DNA of 6,196 nucleotides from Hyphomicrobiales bacterium (GTDB lineage: Bacteria; Pseudomonadota; Alphaproteobacteria; Rhizobiales; Afifellaceae). How positions within the stretch are numbered: the first letter of the stretch is position 1; every line of letters begins with the position of its first letter. The notes beneath the pieces are model-generated. The model had not been told where the DNA came from, did not search any database, and saw only the letters and a program-made list of their open reading frames with translations. Shown here in pieces: positions 1-6,078 of this stretch. The stretch covers positions 1 through 6,196 of the forward strand of contig JACCSN010000962.1 of NCBI GenBank assembly GCA_013812985.1, written 5' to 3'. Made by a program: the position numbers and the translations under genes.

Positions 1-893
1 AGATCTGCCTGGATCGCGCTAATATCGGCATAGGTCGCGGCGATCTCGCCTGGCTGAAGCGGCAGCATCTCGATCTCGGCGCGCCGGCCGAGGATCGCTT
101 CCAGCACACGGATCATGTCGGTGAGCCCCACCGGCCGGCTATTGCCGATATTGTAGATTTTGTGCACGGCCCCGCTACCGCCGAGCGGCGCGTCGGCCGC
201 CGCCACGACGCCGCTCACGATGTCGTCGACATAGGTGAAATCCCGCTCCATCTCGCCGTTGTTGAAGACCTTGATTGGCCGGCTTTTCAGGATGGCGTCG
301 GTGAACAGCCAATAGGCCATGTCCGGCCGCCCCCACGGCCCGTAGACGGAAAAGAACCGCAGCCCCGTCTGCGGGACGCCGTAAAGATCGGCATAGACTG
401 CACTCATCATCTCGTCGGCTTTCTTCGTCGCCGCGTAAAGCGAAGCCGGCCGGTCCGTCACGTCGCTCTCGGCGAACGGAATCGCCGCGCCGCCGCCATA
501 GACGGAGCTGGACGAGGCGTAGACGAGCCGCTCCAGGCTGTCGGCATACCGGCAAAATTCCAGGACGTTCAGATGCCCGGCGACGTTCGATTCGATATAG
601 GCGTGCGGGTTCTGCGCCGCGTAGCGGACGTTCGCCTGCGCCGCCAGGTGGATCACCCGCCGGACAGGCTCGCCCGACAGCGCCACGGCCAGCGCGTTCT
701 TCTCGCCCAGCTCGACGCGGCGGAACTCGAAGCGTGGGAACCGCTTGAGCTCCGCCAGCCGCCGCCGCTTCAGCTCCACGTCGTAATAGCTATTGAGGTT
801 GTCGACGCCGATCACGCGCTCGCCGCGCTCTGCCAGCCGCCGGGCGACATGGTAGCCGATGAATCCAGCGGCTCCGGTGACAAGCACGACCAT
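1..893 (-). CDS. UDP-glucuronate 4-epimerase (SDR family), C-terminus cut by window edge
   Basis: This is an extended short-chain dehydrogenase/reductase that likely interconverts UDP-glucuronate and UDP-galacturonate in the cytoplasm using bound NAD, supplying uronic acids for capsule, LPS or exopolysaccharide. Starting at the ATG at 893-891, 297 codons are visible. Residues 6-13 are the NAD-binding TGAAGFIG. HLAAQANVR lies at 82-90. A serine run at 127-130 and SLYAATK at 151-157 supply the catalytic Ser, Tyr153 and Lys157. YGPWGRPDMA at 184-193 and RDFTYVDDIV at 217-226 are hallmarks of the UDP-GlcA 4-epimerase (CapI/LpsL) branch rather than of GalE. LQPGEIAATYADI near 279-291 is the usual pre-C-terminal motif, so only about 30-50 residues should be missing. 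No good ribosome binding site precedes the ATG. The gene lies downstream of the GH36 gene on the same strand, separated by a MITE-like element. The family call is strong; substrate specificity is inferred from motifs. Confidence 0.93.
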   Translation of the reverse strand, partial: MVVLVTGAAGFIGYHVARRLAERGERVIGVDNLNSYYDVELKRRRLAELKRFPRFEFRRVELGEKNALAVALSGEPVRRVIHLAAQANVRYAAQNPHAYIESNVAGHLNVLEFCRYADSLERLVYASSSSVYGGGAAIPFAESDVTDRPASLYAATKKADEMMSAVYADLYGVPQTGLRFFSVYGPWGRPDMAYWLFTDAILKSRPIKVFNNGEMERDFTYVDDIVSGVVAAADAPLGGSGAVHKIYNIGNSRPVGLTDMIRVLEAILGRRAEIEMLPLQPGEIAATYADISAIQAD

Positions 894-931
894 GACACGC
901 TTCGCTTAAGAGCCCGTCCGAAACTCACAAC

Positions 932-1010
932 CTCATCCTGAGGAGCCGCCACCGGGTCCGGCCTTTGGCCGGCCCGAGACAGGCTGCGCGGCGTCTCGAA
1001 GGACGGCCCG
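932..1010 (+). repeat. Dispersed CTCATCCTGAGGAG-type repeat unit, copy 1
   Basis: The unit begins CTCATCCTGAGGAGC at 932-946 and continues through the hairpin CCGGCCTTTGGCCGG (958-972) and a second stem, CGAGAC (975-980) with GTCTCG (993-998). It ends near TCTCGAAGGACG (994-1005). From general knowledge, units of the form 'CATCCTGAGGAGC ... GTCTCGAAGGATG' are scattered through intergenic regions of many alphaproteobacterial genomes. It has no coding potential and probably forms structured RNA if transcribed. Confidence 0.55.
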
Positions 1011-1033
1011 GCGAGCACTGGAGACCCCTCGTC

Positions 1034-1094
1034 CCCTCATCCTGAGCACGTGGAAGGGCGAGGCTTCGCTTCGCTGCGCACCTCAGGATGAAGG
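1034..1094 (-). repeat. Dispersed CTCATCCTGAG-type repeat unit, copy 2, opposite orientation
   Basis: Read on the minus strand from 1094, this unit starts CCTTCATCCTGAGGTGCGC and closes with a CTCAGGATGAG at 1046-1036. TCATCCTGAG (1037-1046) and CTCAGGATGA (1082-1091) are a perfect 10-bp inverted pair, giving a long hairpin with a GC-rich loop. It is a divergent relative of the unit at 932-1010 in opposite orientation, so the MITE-like element carries two inward- or outward-facing copies. Confidence 0.5.
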
Positions 1095-1156
1095 CTGCAT
1101 AGAGAATTCGGCCATTTCGGGACGGACTCTTAGCTGATACGTTAGCCGGCATCCAC

Positions 1157-1170
1157 CCGCGGGAGCGCGG
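1157..1170 (-). terminator. Weak GC hairpin downstream of the GH36 gene
   Basis: CCGCG (1157-1161) and CGCGG (1166-1170) form a 5-bp all-GC stem with a 4-nt loop about 27 nt past the GH36 stop codon. No T-run follows on the minus strand, so it is not a canonical intrinsic terminator. It could pause or protect the 3' end. The stretch 1131-1196 otherwise shows only the palindrome GCCCATGGGC. Confidence 0.2.
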
Positions 1171-1196
1171 TTGCAAGCTCTCAGGCCCATGGGCGG

Positions 1197-3170
1197 CTAC
1201 GCCGGCGCCTTCTCCACCCCGGAAAAGCTGCCGTTTTCAAGGATAAGGCAGGCGGATTCATGGGGTCCGAGCTGCAAGCGAAGCCCGGTCGGCTCGATTT
1301 CCAGAGGCTCTCCCCGCCAATCCCGGATGCTGGACGGAGGAGACAGCCCAAGCCGCGCCCATGGGATGCGCCGATCGATCGCGTGATCCGCCGTGTTGAA
1401 GGCGTTCACGACCATGGAGCCACGAGCTGCCCCGCTATTTTGGCCGACCTGCTGCAAGATCAGCGGATCGGCCGCGCCGGCTTCCGAAGCGGAGGCATCG
1501 CCCAGAAACGGGAAATCGCAGTTTCCGGCAACCCCGTCGCCAAGCAGTAACGCGAGCAGCGGCCGCCTGTTCGGCGAGATTTCGCCCAGATGATCGCTGG
1601 TCATCAGCACCCCGCCGGCAAGCCCGGCGAAGAGCGCCAGCGATTCCACTTGCGCCTCGGTCAGATGATGGAAGCGATCGCGGAGGAGGACGCAGTCGGG
1701 GTCGGATTGCCAGAGGATGCCGTTGGCGAAATTGCGGGTCGTCTGGTCCCGCAACAGCGACTGCGCGGACCGGTCGGCGCCCGCCCATTTGACCCCGATG
1801 TCGCGACCGATGCGGACGGCGTCGACGAGTCCGACCGGCACGAAGAGAGGAGAGCCGCAGCCTAGCCACAGCGCGTCGCCGATCTCCTCCCGGATGAGCC
1901 GCGCCATGCGCATCCAGACTTCGATCCGGGTCAGGCCCGCTTCGCGCCAGACCGCGCGGTCCGGCCCGTAATCGGAGCCGGCGTTCATGAAATCCGTCTT
2001 GAAGTAACGGCAACCCCAGTCGTGCCGCCAGGTGCGGAAGACATCCCGGATGTAGGCCTCGGCCTCCGGATGCGTGACATCGAGAACGTAATATTCCTCG
2101 CTCCTCTTATGCCAGCGGAACTCGCCGTAGAACGTCATGTAGGCCAGCGGCCCGCCGCCGTCCCGGTCCCGCACCACCCAGTCGGGATGCTCCCGGAACA
2201 GGCGGCTGCGGTTGCCGACAAGGAAGGGCGCGATCCAAAGGCCGGGCACAAACCCCGCCGCTTCGATATCCGCCAACAGCGCCTTCATGCCGCGCGGAAA
2301 CTGCGGCTTCACGTCGAGCCAGTCGCCCATTTCCGGCGTGAAGCCGTCGTCGATCTGGAAAACGCGGAGCCGCAGGCCTCCGTCCCTCGCCCCGCGCGCC
2401 GCTTCCAGGTGCTCCAGGATGTTCTCTTCGGTGATGGCTGCGTAGAGATTGTACCAGGAGCACCAGCCCGTGATTCGCTTCTCCGAAACGCGCGGCGGGT
2501 GTGGCGAGGCGGCGGCCACCAGCCGCGCCCAGACACGCAGCGCCTCCTCGGCGCCCGCATGCGCGAAGATGACGAGCGGCTCGGATTGGAGGGGGCCGTC
2601 ATGCGGAATGCGGTCCCACAGCGTTTCGATAGCGACAGCGAGGCTCGCGCCTTGCGGCTCGAAGCGGAACCGGTGCTGGAAGCGGTCGTGGCGGAGGAAG
2701 CCAATGACCACGCTGCCCTCGCCGGATTCGGGCAGCAGCTGGGAAAGGGCATAGCCGGTCGCGAGCTTGGGATCAGCTCCAGCCACGCCGAGCTGCTGGG
2801 GTTCCACGTAGAAACTCCCGTCCCAGCTGAAATAGCCCGAGCGCAGGTAAGCGCGGACATTGTCGATAGCCTCGATCCGCAGCCCGAAGCTGTCGATCAC
2901 GGTTCCGGTCTGGATGCCCGTAAGGTGACACCCGATCTCCAGCCCCTCCCCGCCCCCCGGCAGCTCGCATGCTTTGAGCTCGAGGACAAAGCCGGCGCCC
3001 GTGGCTGGGCCGTTCAGCTCCCAGGCTAGCCGCGCGCCCTCCTCCGTGGCGGATACGGCCGGGTCGCCGGCCGCGATGAGCTCGCCATTGACGAGCGGGC
3101 GAAGTCCCGCCAGCCTTATCGTCGGGCTGTGAAAGGCGATCTCCTCCAGATCGAAACGCATCGTTGTCAT
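1197..3170 (-). CDS. GH36-type alpha-galactosidase-like glycoside hydrolase
   Basis: This is a retaining glycosidase of the GH36/GH27 (GH-D) clan, expected to release alpha-linked galactose or a related sugar. It has 657 residues from the ATG at 3170; GTG at 3173 is also possible. A beta-rich N-terminal domain (about 1-225) precedes a TIM barrel with GWCSWYNLY (235-243), FQIDDGF (271-277) and FKTDF (390-394), which gives nucleophile Asp393. LGCGSP (436-441) and RIGRD (453-457) follow, the latter giving the likely acid/base Asp457. LWQSDPDC (486-493) is also typical. A small C-terminal beta domain ends the chain. There is no signal peptide or membrane segment, so the enzyme should act in the cytoplasm on an imported or internally made glycoside. 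It is somewhat shorter than the ~700-730 residues common for GH36 enzymes. The start ATG shares its A with the upstream Gfo/Idh stop (TGATG), indicating translational coupling; the ribosome binding site (CGAGA) is weak. The clan is sure, the substrate is not. Confidence 0.9.
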   Translation of the reverse strand: MTTMRFDLEEIAFHSPTIRLAGLRPLVNGELIAAGDPAVSATEEGARLAWELNGPATGAGFVLELKACELPGGGEGLEIGCHLTGIQTGTVIDSFGLRIEAIDNVRAYLRSGYFSWDGSFYVEPQQLGVAGADPKLATGYALSQLLPESGEGSVVIGFLRHDRFQHRFRFEPQGASLAVAIETLWDRIPHDGPLQSEPLVIFAHAGAEEALRVWARLVAAASPHPPRVSEKRITGWCSWYNLYAAITEENILEHLEAARGARDGGLRLRVFQIDDGFTPEMGDWLDVKPQFPRGMKALLADIEAAGFVPGLWIAPFLVGNRSRLFREHPDWVVRDRDGGGPLAYMTFYGEFRWHKRSEEYYVLDVTHPEAEAYIRDVFRTWRHDWGCRYFKTDFMNAGSDYGPDRAVWREAGLTRIEVWMRMARLIREEIGDALWLGCGSPLFVPVGLVDAVRIGRDIGVKWAGADRSAQSLLRDQTTRNFANGILWQSDPDCVLLRDRFHHLTEAQVESLALFAGLAGGVLMTSDHLGEISPNRRPLLALLLGDGVAGNCDFPFLGDASASEAGAADPLILQQVGQNSGAARGSMVVNAFNTADHAIDRRIPWARLGLSPPSSIRDWRGEPLEIEPTGLRLQLGPHESACLILENGSFSGVEKAPA

Positions 3171-4156
3171 CACAGCCGGATCTCGCGTCGCTCATCGGCG
3201 GCGCGCCGGACGGCCAGGGCCAGCTTCAGCGATTTCGCGCCTTCCGTGACGGGCGTCAGCGCCGGTCGGTCCTCGCGGATGGCGGCGACGAGATCGAGCA
3301 GCTCGGCGGAGAATACGTTGGTTTCGTCGGCGATCTTTTCGTCGCGAGCATCGCCCATGGTCCAGGTGAGCGTGGCCCGGTTCCAATCCTGAAAATGCCC
3401 GGTCATCCGTTCAGCGACGATCTGCCATTCCTTGGCCCATAGCCCCGGAATCGCGGCGTTCGTCGAATTCAAGGTCGCGATCGCCCCGCCCTCGAATCCG
3501 AACACGATCGCGCTCACATCCTCGCTGTCATAGCGCGGCAGGTCCTTGTGGAAGAGATTGGCGGCGCGTGCATAAACCGTGCTCGGCTCGCCCATGTGGA
3601 AGCGGACGAGATCGATCAGGTGGATCAGCTGCTCGACCATCTGCCCGCCGGATTTCGCCCGCTCCCGCCACCACGGCGCATGCAGCGAATTGCAATGAAA
3701 GCGCCCGGTGAAGAGACCGACCGGACCCGTCTCGCCAGCCGCCTGTAGCGCCCGCCAGCGCGACACGGCCGCGCCGAAGCGGTACATGAAGCCGACCTGC
3801 GTCTTGATGCCTGCCTCGTGCGCCGCCGCGACCAATCGGTCGGCCTCGTCGTCGGACAAGGCGATCGGCTTCTCCAGCAGGAGATGGATGCCGCGCCGGG
3901 CCGCCTGCCGCATCTCGTCGCCGTGGGCGAAGGGCGGCAGCGCGACGATGAGAAGATCGAGATTCGCTTCGTCCAGCATGCGCTCCAGCGCGGCATAAGG
4001 CGCGCCGCCGAAGCGATCCGCGAACGCGGCGGTCCGCTCCGGGTCGCGCCCGCATACCGCGACAAGCTCCGCCGCTTCCGGAATAGCTAGAATCGCGGCG
4101 GCATGGCGCTGGGCGATGCCGCCCGGCCCCAAAATGCCGGCCCGCAGTGGCCTCAC
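3170..4156 (-). CDS. Gfo/Idh/MocA family NAD(P)-dependent sugar oxidoreductase
   Basis: This is a cytoplasmic oxidoreductase acting on a hydroxyl of a sugar, glycoside or cyclitol. It has 328 residues, normal for the family. The Rossmann fold opens at once with GILGPGGIA (7-15). EKPIAL (95-100) is the family's EKP motif with Lys96 as the key residue. The C-terminal domain has GGQMVEQLIHLIDLVR (170-185), whose His179 and Asp182 match the conserved HxxD. The GTG start at 4156 overlaps the upstream MDR stop (GTGA), and a GAGG ribosome binding site lies at 4164-4167, 7 nt before it. The frame stays open another 124 codons upstream, but that part lies antiparallel-free within the MDR gene in a second frame and matches no family, so it is excluded. 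The middle gene of a three-gene coupled operon, it is expected to work with the MDR dehydrogenase and GH36 hydrolase. The exact substrate, and whether it oxidises, reduces or cycles a 3-keto intermediate, is unknown. Confidence 0.92.
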   Translation of the reverse strand: MRPLRAGILGPGGIAQRHAAAILAIPEAAELVAVCGRDPERTAAFADRFGGAPYAALERMLDEANLDLLIVALPPFAHGDEMRQAARRGIHLLLEKPIALSDDEADRLVAAAHEAGIKTQVGFMYRFGAAVSRWRALQAAGETGPVGLFTGRFHCNSLHAPWWRERAKSGGQMVEQLIHLIDLVRFHMGEPSTVYARAANLFHKDLPRYDSEDVSAIVFGFEGGAIATLNSTNAAIPGLWAKEWQIVAERMTGHFQDWNRATLTWTMGDARDEKIADETNVFSAELLDLVAAIREDRPALTPVTEGAKSLKLALAVRRAADERREIRL

Positions 4157-5202
4157 GCAACGTCCTCGAAGGAGAGCATGGCCTGCAGCACGCCTTCCGC
4201 GCCCCGATCCAGCCTGTCGAACAGCGCCGGCGCTTCCTTGAACGGAGCCACATCGGTAATCAGCGGCAGGAGCGACAAGACGCCTTCCTGCTGCAGCCGC
4301 ACCGCCGTTTGCCAAAGCCGCGGCTTCGTCCAGCGGTAGCTCGCCTCGGGCGCCACGCCCGAAATCTGCGACGAGACCAGGTTGACCCGGTTGTGGTGGA
4401 ATTCCTCGCCGAGATGGAGGCCGCGCGCCTCGCCCTGGAAGAAGCCGAGCGCCACGACGCGCGCCGAATAGCTGACGCTGCGGATAGCTTCGCCGAGAGC
4501 CGCGGGCGCGCCCGACACCTCGATGCACACATCCGCGCCGAGGCCGCCGGTGCGTTCCTTGATGATCTCCGCGATCCCGCCTGCGCCCGGATCGAGCGCC
4601 TCCTGCACGCCGAGCCGCACCGCCATGTCCCGCCGGCTCGCCACCGGATCGATCCCGATCACGTCGGCCCCCGAGCGCCGCGCCGCCTGCGCCACGATCT
4701 GCCCCTGCACACCGAGCCCGAACACCGCCACCGTGTCGCCGATGCGGATGTTGCCGTCATGCACGCCGTTCAGCGCCACCGCCCCGATATGCGAGAAGAC
4801 GCCGATGCGCGGATCGGCGCCCTCCGGCATAAGGCGCGGCAGCACGTAATCGAGCGGCGCTACATGGTGTGTGCGATGCCCCCATGTGCCGAACACCCGC
4901 TGGCCGGGTCCGACGTGGCTCACCTCGCGCCCGACCTCGACGATCTCGCCCACCTCCTCATAACCGAGATTCCTGACCGGATAGTCCCAGCTCCTCCCTT
5001 CGCCCTCGACGAACAGCCGCCGCCCCTCGTCCCAGCGCTTCGTCATGAATGGATTGGAGCCGCGATACTGCGACAGCTCCGTCCCCGCGCTGATCCCGGA
5101 GAACAGCGTCCTGATGCGCACTTCCGTGGCGGCCAGCGGCGTATCGGGCAGATCTTCAAAGGCGAGTTCCCGAGGGCCTTTGAGGATCAGCGCGGAAGGC
5201 AT
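4153..5202 (-). CDS. Medium-chain dehydrogenase/reductase (MDR), zinc ligands missing
   Basis: This is a cytoplasmic NAD(P)-dependent dehydrogenase of the alcohol/polyol dehydrogenase superfamily, 349 residues. The N-terminal GroES-like domain (about 1-130) has SGISAGTE (35-42) where zinc enzymes carry Cys, and GYEEVGEIVEVG (80-91) where they carry GHExxG. The first two catalytic-zinc ligands are therefore absent. Only one cysteine (Cys226) exists in the whole protein, so the four-Cys structural zinc site is absent too. The Rossmann domain has VFGLGVQG (160-167). Asp185 at the end of the second strand (VIGID) suggests NAD preference. The ATG at 5202 has a GAGG ribosome binding site at 5209-5212, 6 nt away. 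It is the first gene of the operon and overlaps the Gfo/Idh gene by 4 nt. The SxISxGTE form recalls the MDR half of two-domain MDR-Gfo/Idh oxidoreductases in polysaccharide clusters. The superfamily is certain; the substrate is unknown. Confidence 0.9.
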   Translation of the reverse strand: MPSALILKGPRELAFEDLPDTPLAATEVRIRTLFSGISAGTELSQYRGSNPFMTKRWDEGRRLFVEGEGRSWDYPVRNLGYEEVGEIVEVGREVSHVGPGQRVFGTWGHRTHHVAPLDYVLPRLMPEGADPRIGVFSHIGAVALNGVHDGNIRIGDTVAVFGLGVQGQIVAQAARRSGADVIGIDPVASRRDMAVRLGVQEALDPGAGGIAEIIKERTGGLGADVCIEVSGAPAALGEAIRSVSYSARVVALGFFQGEARGLHLGEEFHHNRVNLVSSQISGVAPEASYRWTKPRLWQTAVRLQQEGVLSLLPLITDVAPFKEAPALFDRLDRGAEGVLQAMLSFEDVA

Positions 5203-5208
5203 GTTCCG

Positions 5209-5212
5209 CCTC
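5209..5212 (-). promoter_or_regulatory. Ribosome binding site of the MDR gene
   Basis: GAGG read on the minus strand lies 6 nt before the ATG at 5202. This is the best Shine-Dalgarno match near any operon start and supports the chosen start. Confidence 0.6.
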
Positions 5213-5216
5213 GATA

Positions 5217-5249
5217 GATGAGCATTTGCATGTGCCGCCGATTCTCATC
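5217..5249. promoter_or_regulatory. Imperfect inverted repeat in the divergent intergenic region
   Basis: GATGAGCAT (5217-5225) and ATTCTCATC (5241-5249) are inverted copies matching at 8 of 9 positions with a 15-nt spacer. The site lies 15 nt upstream of the MDR start codon and about 77 nt from the toxin start, in the only region that can hold the operon promoter. It may be an operator or a leader hairpin. No clear sigma-70 boxes were found on the minus strand here. Confidence 0.25.
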
Positions 5250-5325
5250 TCCTCTTGCGCCGGACCTGGCATGCTCCGGGCAACAGAATTTCTTGCAGTT
5301 TGTGGCTTTGCAGCTACGTTTGGCC

Positions 5326-5622
5326 GTGGTCGAGATACGTGAGACACTCGCCTTTTCGGAGTGGCTCGCCAAGCTGCGCGATAGCCGGGCCAGAGCCCGC
5401 ATCGCAGCCCGCATCCGCAGATTGGCTTTCGGCAATCCCGGCGACGCGAGGCCCGTCGGTAGTGGCGTCAGCGAACTGCGCATCGCATATGGCCCTGGTT
5501 ACCGCGTCTATTTTGTCCGTCGCGGCGCCAAAATTATCGTCCTGCTGTGCGGTGGCGACAAGAGCAGTCAGGATCGGGACATTGCCCGCGCCATACGACT
5601 GGCGAAAGAGTTGGAGGATTGA
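5326..5622 (+). CDS. RelE/HigB-like type II toxin (addiction module killer protein)
   Basis: A 98-residue protein of the RelE/ParE superfamily, closest in pattern to the 'addiction module killer' or Gp49-like subgroup (HI1419 type). Family members usually act as ribosome-dependent mRNA interferases. Visible motifs are FSEWLAKLRD (10-19), the basic helix RARARIAARIRRL (21-33), GNPGD (36-40), SELRIAYGPGYRVYFV (49-64) and LLCGGDK (73-79). Together these are the full-length family signature. The GTG at 5326 is chosen because families start just before 'xEIRxTxxF'. The frame is open back to an ATG at 5218, but the extra 36 residues are unlike any toxin and cross the divergent promoter region. No clear ribosome binding site precedes the GTG; TTG at 5320 is an alternative. 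The toxin gene precedes its antitoxin, as in higBA-type loci, with 5 nt between them. The family is sure; activity is inferred. Confidence 0.88.
   Translation: MVEIRETLAFSEWLAKLRDSRARARIAARIRRLAFGNPGDARPVGSGVSELRIAYGPGYRVYFVRRGAKIIVLLCGGDKSSQDRDIARAIRLAKELED
5613..5617 (+). promoter_or_regulatory. Ribosome binding site of the antitoxin gene
   Basis: GGAGG lies inside the last codons of the toxin gene, 10 nt before the antitoxin ATG at 5628. It is the strongest Shine-Dalgarno match in the module. Together with the poor toxin start, it would favour more antitoxin than toxin from one transcript. Confidence 0.6.
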
Positions 5623-5627
5623 CGACG

Positions 5628-5927
5628 ATGGCGCTCGAAACGCGACCTTTCGATCCCGCAAGCTACCTCGACAGCGACGAGGCGCTTGCCGCGTATCTGG
5701 ACGCGGCTTTCGAGACCTCCGATCCCGCTTTTATCGTGGACGCGATCGAGGTCGCGGCGCGCGCTCGCGGAATGCCGCAAGTGGCGCAAGACGCAGAATT
5801 TTCCGGAGAGAGCCTTCACGGCGCGCTCAGCCGTACCGGGAGTCCAGAGTTCACCACCATACTCCATGTTCTTCGGGCCCTCGGATTGCGTCTTACGGCT
5901 ATCCCGCGGCACGGAGGCTCATGCTGA
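5628..5927 (+). CDS. HTH antitoxin partner (addiction module antidote protein)
   Basis: A 99-residue antitoxin of the HI1420-like 'addiction module antidote' family, which neutralises the upstream toxin by direct binding and normally represses the shared promoter. The N-terminal FDPASYLDSDEALAAYLDAAF (8-28, the toxin-contacting part in relatives) is followed by an Xre-like helix-turn-helix: VAARARGMPQVAQDAEFSG (42-60) and ESLHGALS (61-68). SPEFTTILHVLRALGLRL (72-89) completes the family pattern. The usual 'GLSRExLYKALS' recognition stretch reads 'EFSGESLHGALS' here, a mild deviation at the DNA-reading helix. The ATG at 5628 is backed by GGAGG at 5613-5617. The frame is open upstream to 5547, but that lies inside the toxin gene. 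Length and order are normal, and the module appears intact. Confidence 0.9.
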   Translation: MALETRPFDPASYLDSDEALAAYLDAAFETSDPAFIVDAIEVAARARGMPQVAQDAEFSGESLHGALSRTGSPEFTTILHVLRALGLRLTAIPRHGGSC

Positions 5928-5970
5928 CTTCTGCCCTGAACGCCTTCCGTCACTAAAGCGGCCCTGCCGG

Positions 5971-5998
5971 TTCACTTCTGGCGTCGGTCCAATATGCT
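5971..5998 (+). promoter_or_regulatory. Possible sigma-70-type promoter for the EamA transporter gene
   Basis: TTCACT (5971-5976) and TATGCT (5993-5998) are each 4 of 6 matches to the -35 and -10 consensus, spaced by 16 nt. They lie about 80 nt upstream of the transporter start in the 151-bp gap after the antitoxin. In GC-rich DNA such matches are common, so this is only a candidate. Confidence 0.25.
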
Positions 5999-6078
5999 CG
6001 CAAAACCCTGGGGCGAAGGCATGTTCATCCCCTTCGGTTCGCGGTAAGAGGGTTTCCTCGCCGGCCCCTGCTCCCCCC

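Larger units (their letters stand above)
909..1130. mobile_element. MITE-like non-autonomous element with terminal inverted repeats and TA duplication
   Basis: The left end (909-923) reads AGAGCCCGTCCGAAA. The reverse complement of the right end (1115-1130) reads AGAGTCCGTCCCGAAA, which is the same apart from one substitution and one extra C. TA flanks both ends (907-908 and 1131-1132), as expected for a TA target duplication of the IS630/Tc1-mariner type. The 222-bp interior has no convincing coding region; it holds copies of the CTCATCCTGAG repeat and several hairpins. Such features define a MITE mobilised in trans. The structure is visible in the sequence; the IS630 link is inference from the TA. 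The element occupies most of the 303-bp gap between the GH36 and epimerase genes. Confidence 0.62.

Noticed and set aside
162..941. 259-residue plus-strand reading frame opposite the epimerase
   Set aside because: The minus strand encodes a clear epimerase with all motifs; this frame is low-complexity Arg/His/Pro-rich and reflects GC-rich antisense bias.
2022..3029. 335-residue plus-strand reading frame opposite the GH36 gene
   Set aside because: It lies antisense to well-conserved GH36 motifs and has no recognisable domain.
4157..4528. 124-codon upstream extension of the Gfo/Idh frame
   Set aside because: It overlaps the MDR coding region in another frame, has no family match, and the Rossmann motif begins right after the GTG at 4156, which has its own ribosome binding site.
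4147..5217. 356-residue plus-strand reading frame opposite the MDR gene
   Set aside because: It is an antisense shadow rich in Arg, His and Pro; the MDR protein on the other strand explains the conservation.
5218..5325. N-terminal extension of the toxin to an ATG at 5218
   Set aside because: Family members start at the equivalent of 5326; the extra residues are Cys-containing and unlike the family, and would use up the divergent promoter region.
5959..5969. Small hairpin CGGC-CCT-GCCG after the antitoxin as a terminator
   Set aside because: It has only a 4-bp stem and no T-run; too weak to call.
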